DNA of 64,000 bases, taken from positions 2,108,001 to 2,172,000 of the forward strand of contig NZ_CP028271.1 of the NCBI RefSeq assembly GCF_009914055.1. The letters run 5' to 3'. Below are positions 8,414 through 16,431 of the stretch, in pieces; position 1 is the stretch's first letter, and every line of letters starts with the position of its first letter. The notes beneath the pieces were generated by a model. That model did not search any database. It had not been told where the DNA came from and saw only the letters and a program-made list of their open reading frames with translations. The stretch is from Mixta intestinalis (GTDB lineage: Bacteria; Pseudomonadota; Gammaproteobacteria; Enterobacterales; Enterobacteriaceae). The position numbers and the translations under genes are program-made.

Positions 8414-10009
8414 ATGGCTTCTCCCCTGCTCAGTATTAATCACCTCAGCATCGCTTTTCGCCGTGGCAACACCGAACGCCTGGTGGTGGATGATGTTTCC
8501 CTCGCCGTAGAAGCGGGCGAAACGCTGGCGCTGGTGGGCGAATCCGGCTCCGGCAAAAGTATCACCGCACTGTCGGTTATGCGCCTGTTGCCCTCACCGC
8601 CAGCGGTCTGGCCACAGGGCGAGATCCTGTTCGCCGGGAAAGATATTCTGCGCGCCGATGAACGCACCCTACAGCGGCTGCGCGGCAACCGTATGGCGAT
8701 GATATTCCAGGAGCCAATGGTTTCGCTGAATCCCCTGCATACGCTGGAGAAACAGCTGTATGAAGTGCTGTCGCTGCATCGCGGCATGCGGCGTGAAGCC
8801 GCACGCGCGGAAATGCTGAGCTGTCTCGACCGCGTAGGCATTCGTCATGCCCGCACTCGTCTGGCGGATTACCCGCATCAGCTTTCCGGCGGTGAACGCC
8901 AGCGCGTAATGATCGCCATGGCGCTGCTGACCCAGCCGGAACTGCTGATTGCTGATGAGCCAACCACGGCGCTGGATGTCACCGTGCAGGCGCAAATTCT
9001 GACGCTGCTGAAAGAGCTGAAGCAGGAGCTGAATATGGGGCTGCTGTTTATCACTCATAATTTTAATATTGTGCGTCAGCTGGCAGACAGCGTCAGCGTT
9101 ATGCAGAACGGTAAAATTGTGGAACATAACCGCTGCAACCAGCTGTTTGCCGCACCGCAGCATCCCTATACGCGCAAGCTGATAGACGCAGAACCGGCAG
9201 GCCGCCCGGAACCTATCGATGCCAGCCTGCCTCCCCTGCTTGAAGTGAATAATCTACAGGTTTCCTTCGCGGTGAAGCGCGGGCTGCTACGACGCGTGAC
9301 GCATCAGCATCATGCAGTGAAAGGTTTGAGCTTTAGCCTGCGCCCCGGCGAAAGTCTGGGATTGGTCGGCGAGTCCGGCTCTGGCAAAAGTACCACCGGG
9401 CTGGCGCTGCTAAGGCTGATTGCCTCGCAGGGCGAAATCCGTTTTGCCGGACAGCCGCTGCAAAACCTGAGCCGTCGACAGATGCTTCCCTGGCGTCCAC
9501 GCCTGCAGGTCGTTTTTCAGGATCCCAACTCCTCGCTGAACCCACGCCTGAGCGTGTTGCAAATCATAGAGGAAGGGCTGCATGTGCACCGCCCTGCGCT
9601 GACCGCACAGCAACGAGAAGAACAGGTCGTGAAGGTGATGCAGGAAGTGGGACTCGATCCCGATACTCGCCATCGCTACCCCGCCGAATTCTCCGGCGGT
9701 CAGCGCCAGCGCATCGCCATTGCCCGTGCGCTGATTCTGCAACCGGAGCTGGTGATCCTTGATGAACCAACCTCATCGCTCGATCGTTCAGTACAAAAAC
9801 AGATCCTGGAGCTACTGAAGAAACTGCAACGGGAACATCGCATCGCCTGGATCTTTATCAGTCACGATCTGCAAGTGGTACGTTCACTTTGCCATCAGGT
9901 AATCGTGTTGCGTCAGGGCGAAGTTATTGAGCAAGGCGAGTGTGAACGGCTTTTTGTCGCACCGCAGCAGGATTATACGCGGCAGCTGATGGCGCAAAGC
10001 GTGGGTTGA
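8414..10009 (+). CDS. yejF: Double ATP-binding subunit YejF of the peptide/microcin C importer
   Basis: A 531-residue fusion of two ABC ATPase domains that powers YejBE. The first domain has Walker A GESGSGKS from residue 42, signature LSGGERQR and Walker B LLIADEPT. The second has GESGSGKST from about 319, FSGGQRQR and LVILDEPTSSLD. Each half ends with an oligopeptide transporter C-terminal stretch (HPYTRKL and QDYTRQL). It starts one base after the yejE stop codon. The convergent yejG ends 18 bases downstream, so the operon ends here, although no clear hairpin is visible. Confidence 0.94.
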   Translation: MASPLLSINHLSIAFRRGNTERLVVDDVSLAVEAGETLALVGESGSGKSITALSVMRLLPSPPAVWPQGEILFAGKDILRADERTLQRLRGNRMAMIFQEPMVSLNPLHTLEKQLYEVLSLHRGMRREAARAEMLSCLDRVGIRHARTRLADYPHQLSGGERQRVMIAMALLTQPELLIADEPTTALDVTVQAQILTLLKELKQELNMGLLFITHNFNIVRQLADSVSVMQNGKIVEHNRCNQLFAAPQHPYTRKLIDAEPAGRPEPIDASLPPLLEVNNLQVSFAVKRGLLRRVTHQHHAVKGLSFSLRPGESLGLVGESGSGKSTTGLALLRLIASQGEIRFAGQPLQNLSRRQMLPWRPRLQVVFQDPNSSLNPRLSVLQIIEEGLHVHRPALTAQQREEQVVKVMQEVGLDPDTRHRYPAEFSGGQRQRIAIARALILQPELVILDEPTSSLDRSVQKQILELLKKLQREHRIAWIFISHDLQVVRSLCHQVIVLRQGEVIEQGECERLFVAPQQDYTRQLMAQSVG

Positions 10010-10027
10010 TAACGGGAATCGTCGCCG

Positions 10028-10369
10028 TCAAATTGGCTGGGTGATAAAGGTCTCAGCAATAGCAACGCCCTGGTTTTTCAGTCGAACCGTGGCGGCGCTC
10101 TCATCGCTACGCTGTACAAACAGGCAGGGTTCGCCCTGCCACTCTACCAGCGTACACTCCACCTGAATTTCCGCCAGCATCGCACGCAGCTTCTGCATCA
10201 CCTCCCAGGCTGGCGCGCCGTCATGGCTCAGCAGACGCAGACCGATCAGATCGTCTGCCGCCGCCAGCGTGTTTGACGAGTGAGACTCAACCACGCCACC
10301 GGCCAGGCCAGCAGCCCAGCGATAGCTTTGCGGTAAGCGGTGCACGACCGACATCGGTAAAGTGTTCAA
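10028..10369 (-). CDS. yejG: Conserved YejG family protein
   Basis: A soluble protein of about 113 residues recognised from the E. coli YejG pattern: SVVHRLPQSYRWAAG at the N-terminus, WEVMQKL, GEPCLFVQRSDESAATVRLKNQGVAIAE near the C-terminus. Its biochemical function is unknown. The TTG at 10369 is preferred because GGGGA lies 6 bases upstream of it and the resulting length matches the 114 residues of E. coli YejG. An ATG at 10387 (119 residues) is the alternative, with a weaker ribosome-binding site. An 8-bp inverted repeat (10410-10417 with 10441-10448) lies just upstream. Confidence 0.85.
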   Translation of the reverse strand: MNTLPMSVVHRLPQSYRWAAGLAGGVVESHSSNTLAAADDLIGLRLLSHDGAPAWEVMQKLRAMLAEIQVECTLVEWQGEPCLFVQRSDESAATVRLKNQGVAIAETFITQPI

Positions 10370-10626
10370 ATGCAATCCCCAGGGCATCTGATGCTCAGCG
10401 AATTAACACGCAGCCCGTTTAACGTCGGATAAAAACCAACCGGGCTGCATACAACGCGCTGCGCGTTATCGTGACAGAATTTTGAGAGTTATCTCTCATT
10501 TTGTTGCTATATGTACCGCGTTCAGCAAACAGAAACAACCATTTTTGCTTCATTTGCGTAACTTTTGCGCGAGAATAACTTCACATATAAGCAACAAATC
10601 ACATTTTTGCCAGGGATGTTTATCCT

Positions 10627-11832
10627 TTAATGAGCAGCGGCAGGCTTGCGCGTGCGGCTGGCATACCAGTAAAGCAGCAGGGAAAGCGTAGCACAGATCG
10701 CGATTGACCAGACCATCGGCCAGGCGCTGGCAAAATTAGCCAGAGAGAGCAGCGCGCCAACAATCGCCCCCACGCCAAAGCGCAGCGTTCCCGCCAGGGA
10801 AGAAGCAGTACCGGCAATATGCGGGAACTCATCGAGGATCACCGCCATCGCGTTGGAGGAAACCATCGCCACGCAGCCGATAAATAGCGCCACGCCAAAC
10901 ACCAGTGGCAGAAAGCCCAGATTCAGCGCGCTGACGATCAGCAGCCAGATGCCCATTAAAAACTGTATTATCAGGCCAAAGCGAAACATCGCCAGTGGGC
11001 CAAAACGGCGTACGGAACGGCTGTTGATCAACGTCATGATAAACAGGAACACCACGTTGAGCGCAAAGTAATAGCCGAAATGCTGTGGCGATACGTGATT
11101 GACCTCGATATAGACGAAAGGCCCGGCGTTAAGGAAAGAAAACAGACCGGCAAAAGAGAAACCGCTCGCCAGCATATAGCTGAAGGCGCGCTTATGGCGA
11201 AACAGCGAGAGGAAGTTACGTAGCGTGGTGCGCAGATGAAAGCGTTGACGCTGCTCCTTTGGCAGGGTTTCTTTGATCTGCGTAACCACCATCAGCGTCA
11301 CCGCCAGCGCCGCCAGCGACAGGCTCCAGAAAATAGCGTGCCAGCTCCATAACACCAGCAGCCAGCCGCCAATAATCGGTGCCAGCAGCGGCGCAACGGT
11401 AGTCACCAGCATTACAAAGGACATCATGCGCGAGAACTCCTCATTCGAGAAGGAATCACGCATCAACGCATTGATAACCACGCTGGCCGCCGCAGCTGAA
11501 AGACCATGCAGAAAACGCATATTAATGAGCTGCTCAACGCTCTGCGACATGGCGCAGGCCGCTGCCGCCAGAGCGAAAATCAACGTACCGATGGTAATCA
11601 CCGGCTTGCGGCCAAAGCTGTCCGCCAGCGGGCCATAAAACAGCTGACCCAGCGCAAAACCGAGAATATAGGCGCTGAGCGTCATCTGCACGCTGCCGGC
11701 GCTGACGCCATACTCTCTGGCGATCTCCGGCATCGCTGGCAGGTACATATCAATCGATAAAGGCATCAGCATCGCCAGCAGGCCAAGAATCACCACCAGC
11801 CCTGTCGCTGAATTTTTAACTTTATTTACCAC
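10627..11832 (-). CDS. bcr: Bicyclomycin/multidrug efflux MFS transporter Bcr
   Basis: A 401-residue, 12-helix major facilitator drug:proton antiporter (DHA1, Bcr/CflA family); E. coli Bcr has 396 residues and exports bicyclomycin, sulfonamides and small peptides. Visible are LSIDMYLPAMPEI in helix 1, MFS motif A GPLADSFGRKP after helix 2, SVVINALMRD, and the long conserved block around SSNAMAVILDEFPHIAGTASSLAGTLRFG. The start is GTG at 11832, with GAGGG 8 bases upstream. rsuA lies 44 bp upstream on the same strand, so rsuA-bcr probably form an operon as in E. coli. Confidence 0.94.
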   Translation of the reverse strand: MVNKVKNSATGLVVILGLLAMLMPLSIDMYLPAMPEIAREYGVSAGSVQMTLSAYILGFALGQLFYGPLADSFGRKPVITIGTLIFALAAAACAMSQSVEQLINMRFLHGLSAAAASVVINALMRDSFSNEEFSRMMSFVMLVTTVAPLLAPIIGGWLLVLWSWHAIFWSLSLAALAVTLMVVTQIKETLPKEQRQRFHLRTTLRNFLSLFRHKRAFSYMLASGFSFAGLFSFLNAGPFVYIEVNHVSPQHFGYYFALNVVFLFIMTLINSRSVRRFGPLAMFRFGLIIQFLMGIWLLIVSALNLGFLPLVFGVALFIGCVAMVSSNAMAVILDEFPHIAGTASSLAGTLRFGVGAIVGALLSLANFASAWPMVWSIAICATLSLLLYWYASRTRKPAAAH

Positions 11833-11876
11833 TTATTTTCCCTCTGCTGCCTCGCGAAAAGCTGAACCTTGCCGCA

Positions 11877-12581
11877 TCAGCGCGGCACGCCGACGCTGGC
11901 AATCTCTTCTTCGGTCAGTGGACGGTATTCCCCCGGCTCCAGCGCGGCATCCAGCACGATGTCGCCGATACGCTCGCGATGCAGCGCAACGACATGGTTA
12001 CCCACTGCGGCAAACATACGTTTCACCTGATGGTAGCGCCCTTCGCTGATGGTCAAACGCACTTCGGTATCACTCAGGGCTTCCAGCACCGCTGGTTTGG
12101 TAGGAGCCTTTTCGCCATGCAGCTGCACGCCAGCGGCGAAGATCTGCGCGGTATCCTCGCGCAGCGGCGATTCCAGCGTCACCAGATAGGTTTTTTCGCA
12201 ATGGTGACGAGGCGAAGTAATACGGTGCGACCACTGTCCGTCATCGGTCAGCAGTACCAGGCCCGTGGTATCAATATCAAGCCGCCCTGCCGCGTGCAGC
12301 TTCCAGGCCGTCGGCTCCTCGATAAAATAAAGGATGGTAGGATGATCGGGATCGTCGGTGGAGCAGACATAGCCCTGCGGTTTATTCAGCATAAAGTAAC
12401 GCGGGCCGACCTGAAGCTGCAGCAGATTGCCATCATATTCAACCTGATGTTCCGGCTGCACTTTAAACGCGCCGTCGCGCACGATTTCACCGTCTACCGT
12501 GACGCGTTTCGCCCGTAATTCCCGTGCGGCAATAGCCCGGCTGACTTCCAGTTGTTGGGAAAGAAATTTATCAAGTCGCAT
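11877..12581 (-). CDS. rsuA: 16S rRNA pseudouridine(516) synthase RsuA
   Basis: A 234-residue enzyme that isomerises U516 of 16S rRNA during 30S assembly. An N-terminal S4 RNA-binding domain (MRLDKFLSQQLEVSRAIAA, about 1-60) precedes the catalytic PseudoU_synth_2 domain with GRLDIDTTGLVLLTDDG, where the first Asp after GRL (about residue 102) is the family's catalytic residue, and SEGRYHQVKRMFAAVGN, the RsuA/RluB/E/F signature. It is divergent from radD across a 157-bp promoter region. Confidence 0.94.
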   Translation of the reverse strand: MRLDKFLSQQLEVSRAIAARELRAKRVTVDGEIVRDGAFKVQPEHQVEYDGNLLQLQVGPRYFMLNKPQGYVCSTDDPDHPTILYFIEEPTAWKLHAAGRLDIDTTGLVLLTDDGQWSHRITSPRHHCEKTYLVTLESPLREDTAQIFAAGVQLHGEKAPTKPAVLEALSDTEVRLTISEGRYHQVKRMFAAVGNHVVALHRERIGDIVLDAALEPGEYRPLTEEEIASVGVPR

Positions 12582-12738
12582 TGCTGGTTTGGTGCCTGTT
12601 GTCTGACCTGGAGAGATGCGCTCTGGCGCATGTGAAGCGCCCAGTATACCTGGAGTTGTCGGCAGCTGACAGAGTGAAATGCCGTTTCACCCGCTTTCAT
12701 GGCATAATGAGGGCCGGTTTCCAGAATGCGCTATCACC

Positions 12739-14493
12739 ATGTCTTTCACTCTGCGTCCCTATCAACAGGAAGCGGTTGCCGCCACGCTCAACCACTTTCG
12801 TCGTTCTCACCAGCCTGCGGTTATCGTGCTGCCTACCGGAGCGGGTAAAAGCCTGGTGATCGCCGAACTGGCTCGTCTGGCGCGCGGGCGCGTACTGGTA
12901 CTGGCGCATGTCAAAGAGCTGGTGGCACAAAACCACAGCAAATACTGCGCGCTGGGGCTGGAAGCGGATATTTTTGCCGCCGGTCTGGCACGCAAAGAGA
13001 GCCAGAGCAAAGTGGTGTTCGGCAGCGTACAGTCGGTAGCGCGTAATCTGACACTGTTCGACAGCGCGTTTTCACTGCTGATCGTTGATGAGTGCCACCG
13101 CATCGGCGATGATGAAAACAGCCAGTATCAACAGATCCTGACGCATCTGCGTCAGCACAATCCGCAGCTGCGCCTGCTTGGTCTGACCGCCACACCTTAT
13201 CGTCTGGGTAAAGGGTGGATTTATCGCTATCACTATCATGGCATGGTACGCGGCGATGAGGGCGCGCTGTTTCACGACTGTATCTACGAATTACCGCTGC
13301 GCTATATGATTAAGCACGGCTTTCTGGTACCGCCGGAGCGCCTCGATATGCCGGTGGTGCAATATGATTTCAGCCGCCTGAGCGCCCAGGCTAACGGCCT
13401 GTTTTCTGAAGCCGATCTGAATCGCGAGCTGAAACAGCAGCGGCGTATTACGCCGCATATTATCAGCCAGATCGTCGAGTTCGCTGCCGAACGCAAAGGC
13501 GTCATGATCTTTGCTGCCACCGTCGAACATGCCAAAGAGGTGCTGTCGCTGCTGCCGGAAGGTAAAGCGCTGGTCAGCGCTGAAACGCCCGGCCCGGAGC
13601 GCGATGCGCTGATTACTGCTTTTAAGCAGCAGCAGGTTAAATATCTGGTTAACGTGGCGGTTTTAACCACCGGCTTTGATGCGCCGCATGTCGATCTGAT
13701 CGCTATCCTGCGCCCTACCGAATCTGTCAGCCTCTATCAGCAGATCGTCGGGCGCGGCCTGCGTCTGTGTGAAGGGAAAACCGACTGTCTGATCCTCGAC
13801 TACGCCGGTAACCCGCACGATCTCTTTACGCCAGAAGTTGGCGCACCAAAGGGGAAAAGCGACAACGTACCGGTACAGGTTTTCTGTCCGGCCTGCGGTT
13901 TCGCCAATACTTTCTGGGGAAAAACCACCGCCGACGGCACCCTTATCGAGCACTTCGGTCGCCGCTGTCAGGGCGTGCTGGAGGATAATGAAGGCCATCG
14001 CGAACAGTGCGATTATCGCTTCCGCTTTAAAAGCTGCCCGCACTGTAACGCCGAGAACGATATTGCCGCCCGCCGCTGCCATGAATGCGACGCGGTGCTG
14101 GTCGATCCTGACGATATGTTGAAAGCGGCGCTCAAACTTAAGGATGCGCTGGTGCTGCGCTGTGGCGGCATGACGTTACAGGCGGGGCGCGATGACAAAG
14201 GCGAATGGCTGAAAGCGACCTATTACGATGAGGATGGCACCAGCGTCAGCGAACGTTTTCGGCTGCAAACGCCTGCGCAGCGCACCGCTTTCGAACAGCT
14301 GTTTATGCGCCCGCATCAGCGTGCGCCCGGCGTACCGCTCGGCTGGCAAAACGCCAACGATATCGTGGCGCTCCAGCCGCTGCTGCGCCATCCCGATTTT
14401 GTGGTGGCGCGCGCTCGCGGGCAGTTCTGGCAGGTGCGCGAAAAGGTGTTCGACTATCAGGGGCGCTATCGCCGCGCTAACGAGTTACGCTAA
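12739..14493 (+). CDS. radD: Putative DNA repair helicase RadD (YejH)
   Basis: A 584-residue superfamily 2 helicase-like ATPase; E. coli RadD (586) binds single-stranded DNA-binding protein and promotes recombinational repair after radiation and cross-linking. Walker A is PTGAGKS (32-38), the DEAD-box position reads DECH (117-120), motif III GLTATP and motif VI QIVGRGLR are present. A C-terminal zinc-binding region has four Cys pairs: CPACGFAN (from 383), RRCQG with EQCDY, CPHCNAEN and CHECD. The ATG at 12739 matches the E. coli start (FTLRPYQQEAV); an in-frame start at 12679 would add 20 residues with no counterpart. Confidence 0.93.
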   Translation: MSFTLRPYQQEAVAATLNHFRRSHQPAVIVLPTGAGKSLVIAELARLARGRVLVLAHVKELVAQNHSKYCALGLEADIFAAGLARKESQSKVVFGSVQSVARNLTLFDSAFSLLIVDECHRIGDDENSQYQQILTHLRQHNPQLRLLGLTATPYRLGKGWIYRYHYHGMVRGDEGALFHDCIYELPLRYMIKHGFLVPPERLDMPVVQYDFSRLSAQANGLFSEADLNRELKQQRRITPHIISQIVEFAAERKGVMIFAATVEHAKEVLSLLPEGKALVSAETPGPERDALITAFKQQQVKYLVNVAVLTTGFDAPHVDLIAILRPTESVSLYQQIVGRGLRLCEGKTDCLILDYAGNPHDLFTPEVGAPKGKSDNVPVQVFCPACGFANTFWGKTTADGTLIEHFGRRCQGVLEDNEGHREQCDYRFRFKSCPHCNAENDIAARRCHECDAVLVDPDDMLKAALKLKDALVLRCGGMTLQAGRDDKGEWLKATYYDEDGTSVSERFRLQTPAQRTAFEQLFMRPHQRAPGVPLGWQNANDIVALQPLLRHPDFVVARARGQFWQVREKVFDYQGRYRRANELR

Positions 14494-14516
14494 CTTACGC
14501 AGGCGGCGTGTTCCGT

Positions 14517-14545
14517 TTGCGCCCGTCGGTAAAGATGGCTATAAT
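14517..14545 (+). promoter_or_regulatory. Sigma-70 promoter of rplY
   Basis: TTGCGC (14517-14522) and a consensus TATAAT (14540-14545) are separated by 17 bases, with a GC-rich discriminator (GCCGCGCGC) just downstream, as expected for a growth-rate/stringently controlled ribosomal protein gene. Confidence 0.85.
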
Positions 14546-14552
14546 GCCGCGC

Positions 14553-14632
14553 GCTTTTGTCTGACAAGAGCTGAACAATCCAGGCTGCTGCTGGGTCGCC
14601 TGTAGCAGCGTCATTTATTAAAGAGAGTTACC
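14553..14632 (+). promoter_or_regulatory. rplY 5' leader, probable L25 autoregulatory site
   Basis: The roughly 80-nt leader between the rplY promoter and its ATG contains a stem with arms GCTGCT (about 14583) and AGCAGC (about 14605) just upstream of the ribosome-binding site AAGAGAG. Autogenous control of rplY by L25 binding a 5S-rRNA-like leader structure has been reported for E. coli and relatives. That this hairpin is that structure is my inference. Confidence 0.4.
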
Positions 14633-14917
14633 ATGTTAACTATCAATGCAACTGAACGTAAAGAGCAGGGTAAGGGTGCGAGCCGCCGCCTGCGTGCAGC
14701 TAACAAATTCCCGGCTATCGTTTACGGTGGCAAGGAAGCAGCTGTTTCTATCGAACTGGATCACGATTCTGTGATGAACATGCAGGCTAAGCCTGGCTTC
14801 TACACTGAAGAACTGGTTCTGAACATCGATGGCAAAGAAACCAAAGTGAAAGTACAGGCTGTACAGCGTCACCCGTTCAAGCCGAAACTGCATCACATCG
14901 ACTTCGTTCGCGCTTAA
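14633..14917 (+). CDS. rplY: 50S ribosomal protein L25
   Basis: A 94-residue protein, the short enteric L25 without the CTC extension, that binds loop E of 5S rRNA. The start MLTINATERKEQGKGASRRL and the end HPFKPKLHHIDFVRA match E. coli L25. AAAGAGAG precedes the ATG. The gene is monocistronic, with its own promoter and a strong terminator. Confidence 0.97.
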   Translation: MLTINATERKEQGKGASRRLRAANKFPAIVYGGKEAAVSIELDHDSVMNMQAKPGFYTEELVLNIDGKETKVKVQAVQRHPFKPKLHHIDFVRA

Positions 14918-14931
14918 TCGCAACAACGATG

Positions 14932-14960
14932 AAAAAACGCCGCAATCGCGGCGTTTTTTT
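14932..14960 (+). terminator. Rho-independent terminator of rplY (bidirectional)
   Basis: A-rich bases (14932-14937), stem ACGCCGC/GCGGCGT with a 4-nt loop AATC, then seven T. The symmetry lets it also end the convergent ndpA transcript on the minus strand. Confidence 0.93.
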
Positions 14961-14996
14961 ATGCCTGCGCTTGGGAAATACCCCGTACGCCTGCGC

Positions 14997-16001
14997 TTAC
15001 TTGCCGCTGGTACGGCGCTGTAACTGATCGCGTAAATTAGGCGGTGTACCCTTGATCGTCAGGGTATCCGTGGTGGGATCCCAGAAAATACGCTCGCCGA
15101 GCAGCATGGCATCAAAATTAATGGTCAGCCCGCCGCCGCTACCGGCAAATTTAGTTAACTGGCGCAGCGTGCTGCGATCCGCCGGAAAGCTCTCCTCCAG
15201 CTCGTAGCCCTGCTCCTGGGTAAATTCGCGGAAATTTTTCTCACCCAACGGCGGCAGCTCTTTCGCCAAATCCTCAATGGCGATCTCTTCTCCTGCCTGT
15301 AGCTGCTCGTTACAGTAGCTGTAGACCTGCTGACGATAGTTCTGGCGCTCAGCCTTATCCAGGCTGGATTCAGTGCAGTAATCATCCACCGCCTGTAACA
15401 ATCCGCGGTTTTGCGCTTTGGTATCCAGCCCTACGCTGGCACCGAGGAAATCCATAAAGAAGTCGGCAACTTTACGCCCTACCCGCCCGCGCAAAAAGGT
15501 CAGATAGCGCGTCGATTCCGGGTTGGTTTCCCATTCGGTTAAATCGATGCGCGCCACGATATCGGCGTGATTGATGTCCAGATAGTGAACGCTACTGATA
15601 TCCAGCTGCTCATTGACGCGCATACTGCTCTGGCTGTTGAGTACCGCCACCAGCAGATACTCTACCGCCAGATAGCGATAGTGGCAAAACAGCACCACGC
15701 CGCCTTCGGCAAAGGGATATTTCGCCAGTTCATCGCGCAGGCGTCCGGTAGCGGCGCGGCTGAAGGCCAGAAAATCCTGCTGACCCTCACGACATTCACG
15801 CAGCGTTTGCGCCAGTTCGCTATCTTCGTTAAACAGGCCGAACGCCTTACTTTTGGCACTGTAAACCCGATGCAGCTCCTCAACCAGCTCCGACACGGCC
15901 TGGGTGGTCGGCAACAGGCTATCACGCAGTACCAGCTCCAGCGTCTGCTCATCGCGTTTGATCAACTGATGCAGGGCGATCTGGTCGATATCCAGACTCA
16001 T
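14997..16001 (-). CDS. ndpA: Nucleoid-associated protein NdpA (YejK)
   Basis: A 334-residue cytoplasmic protein (E. coli 335) of the NdpA family, found with the nucleoid and reported to interact with topoisomerases. It starts MSLDIDQIALHQLIKRDEQ. Conserved blocks visible are YLLVAVLNSQ, FLRGRVGRKVADFFMDFLGA and GGGLTINFDAMLLGERI. The ATG at 16001 is chosen because AAAGGAGAG lies just upstream; 12 codons of additional open frame upstream lack family similarity. yejL lies divergently with about 180 bp between. Confidence 0.93.
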   Translation of the reverse strand: MSLDIDQIALHQLIKRDEQTLELVLRDSLLPTTQAVSELVEELHRVYSAKSKAFGLFNEDSELAQTLRECREGQQDFLAFSRAATGRLRDELAKYPFAEGGVVLFCHYRYLAVEYLLVAVLNSQSSMRVNEQLDISSVHYLDINHADIVARIDLTEWETNPESTRYLTFLRGRVGRKVADFFMDFLGASVGLDTKAQNRGLLQAVDDYCTESSLDKAERQNYRQQVYSYCNEQLQAGEEIAIEDLAKELPPLGEKNFREFTQEQGYELEESFPADRSTLRQLTKFAGSGGGLTINFDAMLLGERIFWDPTTDTLTIKGTPPNLRDQLQRRTSGK

Positions 16002-16182
16002 GTTAGACTCTCCTTTTAGCTTCAGGCGCGTATTCAAACACCGTGCGCCGTTGCAATCAACCAGCGGATGTGCGATTGCCGGGTTCTGCCGAAGTTTAAC
16101 GAAGTACTAACGATAAAATTGCAGAAAAAATGGCATGCTTACGGTAAGATACCGCCTTTTCAATACGTATTAGTTAAAGGTT

Positions 16183-16410
16183 ATGCCACAATCATCCCGT
16201 TACAGTGACGAACGCGTGGAGAAGATCCTCGCGCAGCTGGTGCAGGTGCTGGAAGAAAACCATGCGCCGACCGATCTTTCCCTGATGGTGCTGGGAAATA
16301 TGGTCACCAACTTAATCAATACCAGCGTGGCGCCCGCTCAGCGTCGTGCGCTGGCCCGTTCCTTCGCAGATGCGCTTCAGGCCTCGGTACGCGAAGATAA
16401 AGCTCATTAA
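16183..16410 (+). CDS. yejL: Conserved small protein YejL (UPF0352)
   Basis: A 75-residue cytoplasmic protein of unknown function, the same length as in E. coli, beginning MPQSSRYSDERVEKILAQL with the conserved stretch LSLMVLGNMVTNLIN. AAAGGTT precedes the ATG. Family structures are small helical dimers. It lies 21 bp before yejM and is probably co-transcribed with it, a conserved pairing of unknown meaning. Confidence 0.92.
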   Translation: MPQSSRYSDERVEKILAQLVQVLEENHAPTDLSLMVLGNMVTNLINTSVAPAQRRALARSFADALQASVREDKAH

Positions 16411-16431
16411 TGTGATGATCTGACCGCAAAT

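Noticed and set aside
10483..10498. TGAGAG-TTAT-CTCTCA hairpin as a terminator
   Set aside because: The stem is only 6 bp and AT-containing, with just four T on the plus side, where no gene ends. It might be an operator, but nothing identifies a regulator.
12679..12738. Upstream in-frame start of radD
   Set aside because: The 20 added residues have no match in E. coli RadD, overlap the rsuA-radD promoter region and lack a ribosome-binding site.
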